A stretch of 64,000 bases of DNA, taken from assembly GCF_963082655.1 (NCBI RefSeq), contig NC_081553.1, forward strand, positions 208,324,435 through 208,388,434, given 5' to 3'. The notes under the pieces were generated by a model. That model was not told the DNA's origin, did no database searches, and worked only from the letters and a program-made list of their open reading frames with translations. This stretch comes from Stomoxys calcitrans. Lineage: Eukaryota; Arthropoda; Insecta; Diptera; Muscidae. The translations under genes and the position numbers were made by a program. Shown piece after piece: positions 23,820-33,699 of the stretch (positions are counted from its first letter, which is position 1; each line of letters starts with the position of its first letter).

Positions 23820-24115
23820 GGCATTTGCAAAAATCGATTAGGGATTATTTTGAACGCATAGATGGCATTGTATTCACTGAGATTGGTCCACTATCATATA
23901 TTCTATAAAAATTATATATATCATAAATAATAATATAAATATAAATATTTATTTAATAGCTCACTGGTGCAAAATTGCACTTTAAATTTCCGATTTTAGA
24001 AAAAAATCGCTAAAAAGATTGGGTCCATTTTGACCAACGACACCTGTTGACCACTACTTGTAACTAAAATGTAACTGAAAGATGGGGTCTATTTTTACTA
24101 ACTACGTCTGGCACA
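23820..24115 (+). repeat. Repeat F copy 1
   Basis: Collinear with 53995-54290: 'cgattagggatta', 'ttgaacgcatagatggcatt', 'gtccattttgaccaacgaca' and 'ccactacttgtaactaaaa' occur in the same order and strand. Non-coding. Confidence 0.7.
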
Positions 24116-24220
24116 ATTGAAAAACTGTATTTTTACGCATTGTATGTCTTTGAAGACATGACAAGTACAAGGACATGACAAGTATGGTCCATATCAGTCA
24201 ATAAGTTCATATAGCTCATA

Positions 24221-25109
24221 TAAAGGGTGATTTTTTATATTTTATCTTTTTGGCAACACGGGTTTAAACAGCTCACGCACTTTTCGTGTTTTTTTAATGT
24301 CAAACATCTTCCGTTTGGTCTATCATCTACAAAATATTGAATTTTACTATCAAAATTCGTGCTCTGTTAAGAAAAGTCATCGTGTTCATATTGTGTTTAG
24401 CGACGAAGATAATTTTTGGCTCAATAAGTACGTAAATAAGCAGAATTGTCGATTTTGGAGGGAAAATCAGCCAGAAGCATTGCAAGAGCTACCAATGCAT
24501 CCAGAAAAAGTCACAGTTTGGTGCGGTTTATGGGCTGGTGGCATCATTGAACCGTACTTCTTCAAAGATGATTCGAATCGTAACTTAACTGTGAATGGTG
24601 AGCGCTATCGTGAAATCATATCCAACTTTTTTTTGCCCAAAATGAAAGAGCTGGACTTGCATAACATGCGGTTTCAACAAGACGGTGCCACATGCCACAC
24701 AGCGGGCGTAACAATGGACTTATTGAGAGGCGAGTTCGGTGAACATTTTATTTCACGTTCGGGACCGGTCAATTGGCCTCCTAGATCGTGCGATTTAACG
24801 CCTTTAGACTATTTTTTGTGGGCTTATGTTAAAGCACATGTCTATACAGACAAGTCGTCTTCAACTGACGCATTGGAAGACAACATTGAAGCATTCACTT
24901 GTGAGATACCGGCCGAAATGTTGGAGAGAGTATGCCAAAATTGGACTAAGCGGATAGACATTTTGGGGCACGGTTAACGTTTGCATGAAATAAAATTCAA
25001 ACATTATAGTATTATCGATTCAAAAAAAGATTTCATGCATTTTTCTGATTGTTTTTTTTTTTTTTTTTTTTGAAAAACTTTCTTTAAGCTCTTAACAAAT
25101 CACTCTTTA
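24221..25109 (+). mobile_element. DD41D (rosa-like) Tc1/mariner element, internally deleted
   Basis: Imperfect terminal repeats 'aagggtgatttt' (left) and 'aaatcactctt' (right) are flanked by TA. The body carries one transposase frame (24297-24977) and a T run near 25050. At about 0.89 kb it is shorter than an intact element of around 1.3 kb; the missing part is the N-terminal DNA-binding region. Confidence 0.85.
24297..24977 (+). pseudogene. DD41D transposase, catalytic domain only
   Basis: A 226-residue open frame of the DDE/D superfamily, which cuts and pastes the element between its terminal repeats. The first acidic block is VFSDEDNFWLNKYVNKQNCR (Asp in FSDE). The second is FQQDGATCHTA. 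The third is NWPPRSCDLTPLDYFLW. Counting from the Asp of QQD to the Asp of PLD leaves 41 residues between, which defines DD41D (rosa-type), unlike 34 in mariner. The C-terminus is typical (ERVCQNWTKRIDILGHG). The N-terminal ~120 residues with the paired-type helix-turn-helix are absent, replaced by an unrelated 30-residue lead, so it should not bind its ends. Confidence 0.85.
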
Positions 25110-25174
25110 TATTTGAAAAATTCATTCAAAAAACTTGACAAATGCAATCCATAGAAAGTATATAAGATTCGGTC

Positions 25175-25335
25175 CGTCCAAAGTCAGCACGCTTTCACTT
25201 GTTTTTCTGATAATAAGTCGCTCTTACTTTGACGTCCGGCTCGATGAAAACATTTGGAGAGCGCTGTCCATACCATCACTTAAGATGGGAAATTTCTTTG
25301 GGTGGCTGTTCGTAAGGTTTGACAGATATGCCAGT
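25175..25335 (-). pseudogene. Tc1-type transposase scrap
   Basis: The minus strand reads WYGQRSPNVFIEPDVKVRAT followed by YYQKN, matching the 'G(R/K)SPLVFIEPGVKVNA.YY' block between the first and second catalytic Asp of Tc1/maT-like transposases. The only coding hint in the stretch; no termini seen. Confidence 0.6.
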
Positions 25336-25403
25336 GTGATCTTGGAAACACTTTGTGTCATCTCTTCGGAAAATGCAGAACCTGTTTCCCAAAACCCTAA
25401 ACT

Positions 25404-25627
25404 CAGGATTCACTTACTTAAGCGATCAGCTGACAATTTTTTTAGTTTTTGGCAGTACTTGGCATTGAGGATGTCAACTTGTTCTCTTTTTACAATCATT
25501 CTTTGTTAACGTTTTCTCCTATTTGATGGCATTTTCAATCGGCAGATTTGACATCATTAATAATGTTCATGGGGCCTATCCACTTTATATTTTCGCCAGT
25601 GACTTGACCTTCTATTAGTAAATCCAG
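25404..25627 (-). mobile_element. MITE family D copy 2, 224 bp, perfect 9-bp TSD
   Basis: Ends 'caggattcactta' and 'agtaaatccag'. Identical direct repeats CCCTAAACT lie at 25395-25403 and 25628-25636. The interior 'cttggcattgaggatgtcaa' and 'ttcatggggcctatccactt' match the other copies. Confidence 0.85.
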
Positions 25628-25639
25628 CCCTAAACTGAT

Positions 25640-26843
25640 CACCTTGTAAACACCACCAAATGGCACTTAGCACGCAATTCAACATATTAACGAACATTTA
25701 ATATAACAGAGATCTCTATCTTTTATCTTTTCACCACTCTCGTAAGGTCATTTCCAGAAATGACCTACTTTCTTAAACAATAATAATTTATTTTTGTGCA
25801 TTTGCTCTGTTAGTTCATTACCTCTGCAACATACTAGCATATTTCTAGCAGAATTCTCTCTTCTTCGCACTTATGTTCATCTAAAATTGAAAGAACAGTG
25901 CACATGAAATTAAGTCTCATCGAAGTCACCCCATGCGTATTAAAGAGATTGAAAAGGTTTATGACACAAACTAAGATTTTCATTAAATTGTTTGTTTTTC
26001 GCCATGCAATGTTCCTTATGAAATGAACAAGGGTACTTAGTAATATTTAAGCTATGTGTCATCGGGGAAACATAACAAAATATAAAAAGGTTGACATTTC
26101 TACTACTATTTCTATACATGTGTGTGTGTGTGTGTGTTAATTTGTTTTCTTTTGCACAAACATGCGTACAAAAACAAATAGTAGTATGTAACGGTATATA
26201 ATACAATGTGGCGTTACGAACCTTTATTTTGTTGTTTTTGGTCATGACCACAAGCATTTGTACCCCGACTATGGTATCATCATACTAGTAATACTATCCC
26301 TAGTCAAGTATTATGAGGGTATAGGTCATTATATGAATTTTTGTTGCTATAAGTTACAAAGTCATACAATGAAGCACCGCAACAAAAAAAATATGAAGCT
26401 AGAATAAAAAGGAAAATTTTTGTTTGTGAAAAGCCCTTTAGAGAGATTAGAAAGCAAAAGAGATATAACATGTACCTACATGTTTATACATAGGTTTATA
26501 ACTTTTCTAAGTTTTAATATAAAAAAAATACCTCAACATCAGCTCAAGTTTTTCCATAGTCTGGGGTAAAAAAAAGTTCTATTGTGGAGCAAACACATAG
26601 AAAAATTAAGCAATAACATGAAACGTAAATTGTAAAAAGGAATTCAAGAAAAAAAAGTTTGGTATCCCAGCAGACCGCGTTGTCAAGACATATCAAAAGA
26701 ATGTTGCATGACCTTGTTAAATCGTTGACGACATATAGCCGACAGCCCAAATAAATCGTTAATGACATTTTCATACAGTTGTCGCGAAAATCATGCATGA
26801 TATTTTGAGTGACATTGTGAACGAGCATGTCATCATTTAATAT
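25640..26843. other. No gene; AT-rich with a TG microsatellite
   Basis: (TG)n at 26118-26137. Small frames only. Confidence 0.5.
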
Positions 26844-27741
26844 ATATAAAACTTAGAATGAACTTTAATCAAATATATAATTGCCATTTTATTCGATAAC
26901 CTTTTGCCATCTTCTTGGCAAATTTAGTATTCCACGCTCATAGAACTTCTGGCCTTTATCTGCAAAAAACTGAACCAAGTGCGATTTTATATCCTCATCA
27001 TTGCCGAAAGTTTTACCATTTAAGGAGTTCTGCAAAGATCGAAATAAATGGTAGTCTGATGGTGCAAGGTCAGGGCTATATGGTGGATGCATCAAAAGTT
27101 CCCCGCCAAGCTCACTCAGTTTTTGGCGAGTGACCAAAGATGTGTGCGGTCTAGCGTTGTCCTGGTGGAATATGACACCTTTACGATTGACCAATTCTGG
27201 TCGTTTCTCCTTGATGGCTGTATTCAATTTGTCCAATTGTTGACAGTAAACATCCGAATTAATCGTTTGGTTCCTTGGAAGCAGCCAAAATATACCATAC
27301 CCTTCCAATCCCACCAAACAGACAGCATAACCATCTTTTGGTGGATATCAGCCTTTGAAGTGGTTTGAGCTGGTTCACCATGCTTGGACCATTATCGTTT
27401 TCGACTAACGTTGTTGTAAACAATGCATTTTTCATCTCCAGTTACGATTCGTTTTAAAAACGGATCGAATTCATTGCGTTTAAGGTGCATATCACAAGCG
27501 TTGATTCGGTTTGTTAAATGAATTTCTTTCAATACATGTGGTACCCATTTTGAAATTGACGCCAAACAAACAAATGTAAACAAAATTTCGTGCACTTTTT
27601 TTTCTAAAGCAAGCTAAAAGTAACAGCTGATAACTGACAGAAGAAAGAATGCAATTACAGAGTCACAAGCCGTTGAAAAAATTTGTCAACGCCGACTATT
27701 ATACTACTATATTACCGACAATTACTTTTTGGGCAACCCAA
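26844..27741 (-). mobile_element. mariner element, left end lost
   Basis: The right terminus 'ttgggttgcccaaaaagtaa' (read on minus) is intact with TA after it. The left terminus is missing: homology to the MITE at 4148 starts only at 'aaaacttagaatgaacttta'. In between is a broken transposase on the minus strand. The non-coding arms 'ctaaagcaagctaaaag' and 'acaagccgttgaaaaaattt' are shared with both MITEs in this window. Confidence 0.88.
26889..27595 (-). pseudogene. mariner transposase (D34D), frameshifted, N-terminus missing
   Basis: The 27392-27595 frame carries SKWVPHVLKEIHLTNRINAC and IVTGDEKCIVYNN, with the first catalytic Asp in GDEK. A shift and stop in 27318-27391 hide the conserved QKMVMLSVWWDWKG block. 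The 26889-27317 frame has LLPRNQTINSDVYCQQLDKL, then HQDNARPH and PYSPDLAPSDYHLF, giving 34 residues between the second and third Asp. The sequence type suggests the cecropia group. About the first 100 residues, including the DNA-binding helix-turn-helix, are absent, matching the element's lack of a full left side. Inactive. Confidence 0.88.
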
Positions 27742-27744
27742 TAT

Positions 27745-28790
27745 ATATGACAGTATCCCTCATATATTCGTTAATGACAATTTTCCAAAATATCTCCAAG
27801 TTTTTCTTCGATGATAAACAAGAGGAAGGGTTCCACAAAATTCTTATTAACGAATCACATTCAATTTTGGTTCTCCTTTTTTCCGCAAATTTTGCTAATG
27901 GCTGGTTTTCTAAATTAATAAATGGAATTTTCGCACATAATCCAACGCCTCGTCTTTTATGGTTTCTATTAAATTATTAATGCATATGAGCATTTGCATA
28001 CGCGTAGTATATAAAGTATACTTACCAATATTTTCTTCCTAAATATGTCCAAATGTGATTAAATTTGTTCTTTGTTTAATTATTTTTTTTTTTTTTTAAA
28101 TAATATAACAAAAGTTCTGGTCTAGTCAGACATTGATACTCAAATGACTTTGTCACGTTCAATCACATTTTTTTTCTTTGTTATAGGGTACAGTAAGATT
28201 TTTTTCATTAATGTACAAAACAAAGTTTTATATAAGATGACGGTTTATACGACACGGTCTGCTAAGATGTCCTAAACAGAGTATAAGTGAGAGAGAATTT
28301 TTGCATTCTCTCTGACTTTTTTGGGGACACAATCAGTAAATTTGTCCACAATAAAATGTATGCAAGACATGTCAGCAAAAATGCTATATCGGTAACAAAA
28401 TTTAACTTATCATAAAGAAGTCTTTGAAGACAATGCAATGATAGACTTTTGGACTGCTGGGATATATAGGTATAAGACGAAACTGACGCAGAAACAAAAA
28501 GTCTGTCATTACACGAAAACACATGCATTGGGAAAAAGTACAGCTAATAGACAGGGTTGTCGAGCATGGTTAATGGAAGGAACTACTCTCCAAATTCCAA
28601 AGAAACTGGAATCTTTGGTTATGCCTCTAGTGAAGCATGTAAACAAATTTTTTGAGATAAGACTGGTACGACAAGGTTTTATAAGTTGAGGTTTGTGAAC
28701 GATTCTAGATTATGTAGCGCAACCTAAACCGGAAAAGGTCTTACGTTTTGCAATCGTTGGCCTGATTTGAAATCATGTTGATAGATGAAA
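27745..28790. other. No gene recognised
   Basis: Small frames at 27729 and 28438 have no known motif. Poly-T runs near 28090. Confidence 0.4.
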
Positions 28791-28792
28791 GG

Positions 28793-29035
28793 TTCCAAGT
28801 AATTTTTAATATTTTTGGTTTTTTTTAATATTTTTTTTTTTAATTTTTTTTTAATATTTTTAAATTATTTTTAACTCTTATTTTTATTTACTTTTTATTT
28901 TTTTATATTTTTTTAAATTATTTGTAACTCTTTTTATGTCCTTTTTATTTTTTTTTACTTTTTTATTTTTTAATTTCTTTATTTTATTTATTTGTTTTAT
29001 ATTATTTTCAAGTTTTTTATTTTTAATATATTTTC
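28793..29035 (+). repeat. T-rich low-complexity tract
   Basis: Runs of T separated by A or AA, like the larger tract at 55875. The lysine/asparagine or phenylalanine frames over it are artefacts. Confidence 0.85.
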
Positions 29036-29079
29036 TGTACCGGGGGTTATACTCCCTTCCCCATTGCTGGCGCACCTCT

Positions 29080-29560
29080 TTAAATAAAAAATGTCTACAC
29101 TGGAAACATTTTAGCCTTAATCTTAAAGATTCGAGCCAAAGATTAGCAAACTTTATTTGAAGATGATACATTTCCAGTTAATAAATTCTAAACTTTGCGT
29201 CTTGATATTAAAGACAAGAATCTAAAACAAAGGTCAAAATATGGTCGAAAGTTAGAAAGTTGACCTTAGGACTACACAACAATGAATCGTAGTTAAAGAT
29301 GCAAAATATCCTTATAAATAGGAGCGTTTCTATAAGTTTGACTTTTTTAGGTTAAGATGTTAAGTTTAAAAAAAGAATTTTCCAAAAAATAATAATCAAA
29401 AAATAAAAATAAGAATCAATAAGCGATCAAAATTTGAAACGGATGATCATGTCAGTTGGTGTATAGGAAATTTCATTTAAAGATAGCATCTTTATTTTAA
29501 AGTTTTGGTTCTTTGGCTCGTTTTCATTGCTAAAACCCTACGAATAAGGAAAAAATCTTA
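29080..29560. repeat. Repeat E copy
   Basis: Shares 'gcgtcttgatattaaagaca', 'aggagcgtttctataag' and 'aggttaagatgttaagttt' (complement of phrases at 45930-46250). Non-coding, class unknown. Confidence 0.5.
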
Positions 29561-29808
29561 AAATTTGGGCCAACTTGTTTAACTAGCAGTTGGTTCAGAC
29601 TCGACAACAAAAAGGATGTCACTTTATATTGGTTAAAATCTTGAATGTTCATAGGAATATTTTCATTTGGAACTATTCATACCCATTGGGTTCAATCTCA
29701 CTTCATTATTCGGCTTGTAGCTAATCGAAATAATGATACTGTATATATTATGTGGATCATTCTGAGTATGTTAGGCGGCGTCAGTTTGCCCGTCCATAGC
29801 TCAAAGAA

Positions 29809-30045
29809 AGCCACTGTGGTGCAGAGGTTTGCATGTCCGCTTATGACGCCGAACGGCTGGGTTCAAATCCCCTTTCAAAAATTTCGGCAGTGGTTATCCC
29901 CTTATTAATGCTGGTCACATTTGTGAGATATCTTGCCATGTTATCAAGTGGTGTCGCTATGCGGCACGCCGTTCGGACTAGACATGAATATCATTTAGTT
30001 TAAACTGTAATCGGACTACACTCATTGATATGGAATGTTCATGCG
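29809..30045 (+). mobile_element. tRNA-derived SINE copy
   Basis: The plus strand has A-box-like 'tggtgcagaggtttgcatg' and B-box 'gggttcaaatccc', then 'ttattaatgctggtcacatt', 'gcggcacgccgttcggact' and 'acactcattgatatggaatg'. It lacks the 'ggaggccccttatcattgag' section present in the copy at 58772, an internal deletion. Confidence 0.75.
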
Positions 30046-30059
30046 AAATTTAGTAGTAT

Positions 30060-32270
30060 GAGAAACTGGCGTTAATGATTTAAACCTTTTTTTTGCTTAG
30101 GTTTGTTTGAGAACAATTAGACATTTTGTTAGCACCACTGAATTCGTGACTTGGATTTCTTTTCCGAGGTTACTTTTTAGTATCAAGATCGCACAACAAG
30201 CCGATTACTGGCTTGGGTGTATGTCCATAGTGACATAGGGCGGATTATTATCCGCACCCCCTTTTCAATGTAACCTCAACCTTGTTTGCATGCCAATTAT
30301 TTTGTTTGTATTACATATTTTTACATTGAACAAAAGTAACAACATCTTTGTCACCAACTTTGTTGTTTAGCTACCAAGTTAAACAGTCTAACTTAATTTT
30401 CCCCACCTTTCATAATAAATACATACATACTATATGCTAAGCTTGACAACCCTACACTGACATTGCGTTGTAATTTCGATATTTGCTTGGTTTTTGTTGA
30501 GAGTCGTCTGCGCTAAGCTTTGCACACAACGAACTAGTTCTAAACTTAATTAGTTTCAGGGTTTTTTCGTTTTGGTCAACAACTACCAGCACATCAGCAA
30601 CAACCAATGCAATAGACAATGACATCAACAACAACAAATTGTTTGCAACTAAAACTATAGTATGTAGCCATTGAATAGTTTTTGCTTTCCTTTTATTCGC
30701 TTCTTTTAGTTTGGTATTAATAAAAGTGGTGGTATAAGTCGAAAGAACTAAACTACAACTAAACTCTTCAGAAATATTGCCACCCATAATTGAAAAGTTA
30801 AAACAAATTCAAAACTAAAACACTTCAAATACAAAATGTGTTTGTCTTATTTGTTTAATTAGAAAACTTAAACATTCAACAATAAATAAATAGTAAAGCA
30901 GAATTGCAGAATGAATGAAATTTTTGCACAACATCAATGCAATCAGCAAAATACATGTATATATGTACATTGTACATATTCTTACATGCATATAAACAAT
31001 ATGGCAATGTGGTGCGCAAACACATGTTTTCTGGCAATGTGGTGAAGTATTTGTCATTAGTAACAGTCTTCTCTCACCCGTGGTTGGGGGTGCCGCTGCA
31101 TTCTCTCTCTCTCTCTCTCTTTTGCACTTGTAATCTACCTCCTCGGCTATTATCACTGTATGTGAATGCTAACGTAAATGTGTCTACAGTAGACAGAATA
31201 CTAGCAGTGTTGCATTAATAATCTGCTTAAGCTTTATTAGTAGGTCTATTAGGCACGTAAAGGTCAATCTCAATTCCAAATAACAACGAATGCCTCAATG
31301 TGTAAGCTGAGCCAATGTATTGAGAGATACATGGCAAAATGCACTTGAAAATTCTATAAAGACAAATCGATTAACTGTACCTATTGAAGGTACATACATA
31401 CACATATCAAACAAAACGCGTAATTCGTATAAATGTAAAGTATTTTTAAGGCGTTTTTTTGGCCTTTGAGCAAACAAATTTTTTAACTTAAACGTAACTA
31501 AATTTTTTTTTATAAATATTTATATAATTTAAATTTTAAAATGTTGTGACATTAACAAAATTTATGAGACTTAAATTACAGTTTTAAAAATTGTTCCATT
31601 TATAAATTTCTTTCTCTTTTATAGTTTTTAGTGAAACATGTAACTAAAAACTAGTTTTTAATGTTTATTTTCTTCTCCAAGAAATAAACATTGTAGGAAA
31701 AGAGATAATTAACTCACTGCCCCTTATTTTCAAGTGTTTCTTCATTATAACACTTTAATTTCTACAATTTTCTATTATTGAATGTCACGATATTGTTTTT
31801 AATGACAAGGTTATCTTTCATCTTATCTACACTTCGATAGTTATTAACTTCTCACGCCCTGTAGTGGAATTCTGTAAAATGTTTAAATGAAAATCGTTTA
31901 GTGAAAAAACAATAACAGAAAAGTTAACGAATTTGGTATTTAGTAGCCACTTTTAACGATAATCGACATCACTAAAATCAGCTGTTTTCGATAACGAATA
32001 GAAAATCTTCAACTAAACGACGGACAATTATTTGTTTTTGTTTTTATTCCTTTTCGACGGCTTTAGAGAATTTTTCTCTTGCTTTTTCTTCAAACATTTT
32101 GCAAAAGTCTGCACAATCAATTAATAAGCGCGGTAGCGTGCTTTTCGTAATATGAATGAAATCGCCCGCAAAAGTTCATACGAATAAATTGGAATTGATA
32201 ACACTTTTCCGAAATAATTTTGTACAATTTATTTAGATTTGTGATGTTTTTAAGTTAAAATAAGAAGAAT
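30060..32270. other. No gene; low-copy AT-rich with TC microsatellite
   Basis: (TC)n at 31101-31120. CAACAA runs and short frames around 30450-31160 show no domain. Confidence 0.45.
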
Positions 32271-32282
32271 TTCAGGCTATGA

Positions 32283-32524
32283 TCAGGATTCACAAATAGA
32301 AGGTTAGGCCATTTGCGAAAATATTAAGTGGATGGGCCCCATGAACATTATTAAGGATGTCAAATCTGCCGATTGAAAATGTCACCAAATAGGAGAAAAC
32401 GTAACCAAAGAATGAATGTAGAAAGAGAACAAGTTTACATTTTAAATGCCAAGCACTGCCAAAAATTAAAAAAAAAATTATGTCGGCTGATCCCATGGCT
32501 TAACCTTATTCAGTGAATCCTGGG
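32283..32524 (-). mobile_element. MITE family D copy 3, perfect 9-bp TSD
   Basis: Ends 'caggattcacaaatagaagg' and the complement of 'caggattcactgaataaggt', i.e. about 27-base terminal repeats. Identical GGCTATGAT stands at 32275-32283 and 32525-32533. Best-preserved copy. Confidence 0.88.
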
Positions 32525-32763
32525 GGCTATGATAAAGTTTTTTTTTTATTATTGTTGTCATTTCCTCTTTGTGCTTTTTGAAAATGATTTCTGTTAGCGA
32601 GAAATTAGAGAATAGCGTAATCGTTAGTGCAATCGATTTTTTTGTCGATAAATTTAACTAAACGATTTTCGTTATAAGATACAGAATTGCGTACTTTTGC
32701 CTATAAAGCAAATAGTGAAGTTTCAGTTATTAATAGATAATAAGTAAAAAAGTGTTAAGTTCG

Positions 32764-33015
32764 GCTGGGCCATAGTCGTCTTATAGCTCGTGGTTCATAT
32801 TCAATATCTCCAATATCTTCCAGCGACGCAGATTTTTCCATAAAATTTACCCCTTCTGCATTTGCAAGTACCCATGCTTTCAGACACCCTGGATACGGGG
32901 AGAACTTGGAGTGCTTTGAGAGGAAGTTTCTTGCTAAATGTGATGGACAAATCTGCATCGCTGGAGGATATTGGGGTCAGATGAACCACGAGCTATATGA
33001 CGACTATGGCCCAGC
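32764..33015 (+). repeat. Long inverted repeat (hairpin), ~80-nt arms
   Basis: The arm at 32764-32798 pairs with 32981-33015 with one mismatch in 35. Pairing resumes between about 32810-32848 and 32936-32974 with roughly five mismatches. The loop is ~87 bases. It starts immediately after a repeat-A-like end ('gtgttaagttcggct'). A plus frame is open through the loop and right arm (CFERKFLAKCDGQICIAGGY) but I cannot assign it. It could be a fold-back element, an inverted gene fragment, or a source of long hairpin RNA. Confidence 0.8.
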
Positions 33016-33094
33016 TGATTTTAAACGACCACATTTATTTTCTGTGAAAATATTTTTTATTGATCACATATGATAAAATTGTGTGGAAGTAATC

Positions 33095-33600
33095 AAAATT
33101 TCAAAATCCACTCGATATGACCACTTTTTACCTTAGCTATTGCTCTAAGTCGGCCAAAAAACAAGTTGCAAGCTGCGAGATTGTAATCTGCCGATATTTT
33201 GGCCCATTCCCGTAAAATGGCCCTCTTCAGTGCATCCATACTGGCATATATTTTTAGTCTTTAACATGCTCTCTAAAATGGTACAAATAAAAAAGCCAAT
33301 CGGAATGGCACTGGCGAATTGGACAAAAATCACTGGTCGAAATTAAGTGATTTTTATCCATTCTTGGTTAACACCTGGATTATGTGACGGTACCGAGTTT
33401 TGTTGGTACGTCCATGGTCCACGAGTAGCTTCCAAAAAGGTTTCCCCTAGAACAAGTCGCGTTTAATTTAACTAACTTTAACGTGTAACTTCAGGCTCGA
33501 TGAAAGAGATTGGAGAGCGGCCATCTGCGGTTACGGCTGCCCATACCGTTACTAGGGATTGAAGATTGCTTCGGGTGGCCGTTGATAGGCTCAAATTATC
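33095..33600 (-). pseudogene. Tc1-type transposase relic
   Basis: Minus-strand 33470-33590 reads SLVTVWAAVTADGRSPISFI followed by EPEV, the conserved block before the second catalytic Asp. Minus-strand 33095-33220 reads EWAKISADY...RLRAIAKVKSGHIEW, like the C-terminal 'eW..I...RlqavikakGgHt.Y' of Tc1/Tc3 proteins. The middle is shattered. Same family as the scrap at 25175. Confidence 0.55.
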
Positions 33601-33699
33601 ATGCGCTCGGTTCAGATAACACTATCATTTTGGTCATGTCATAACTATATTATTAAACGGCCATGGATTTTGTAAAGGCGATTTTGTGGTACATATTGC

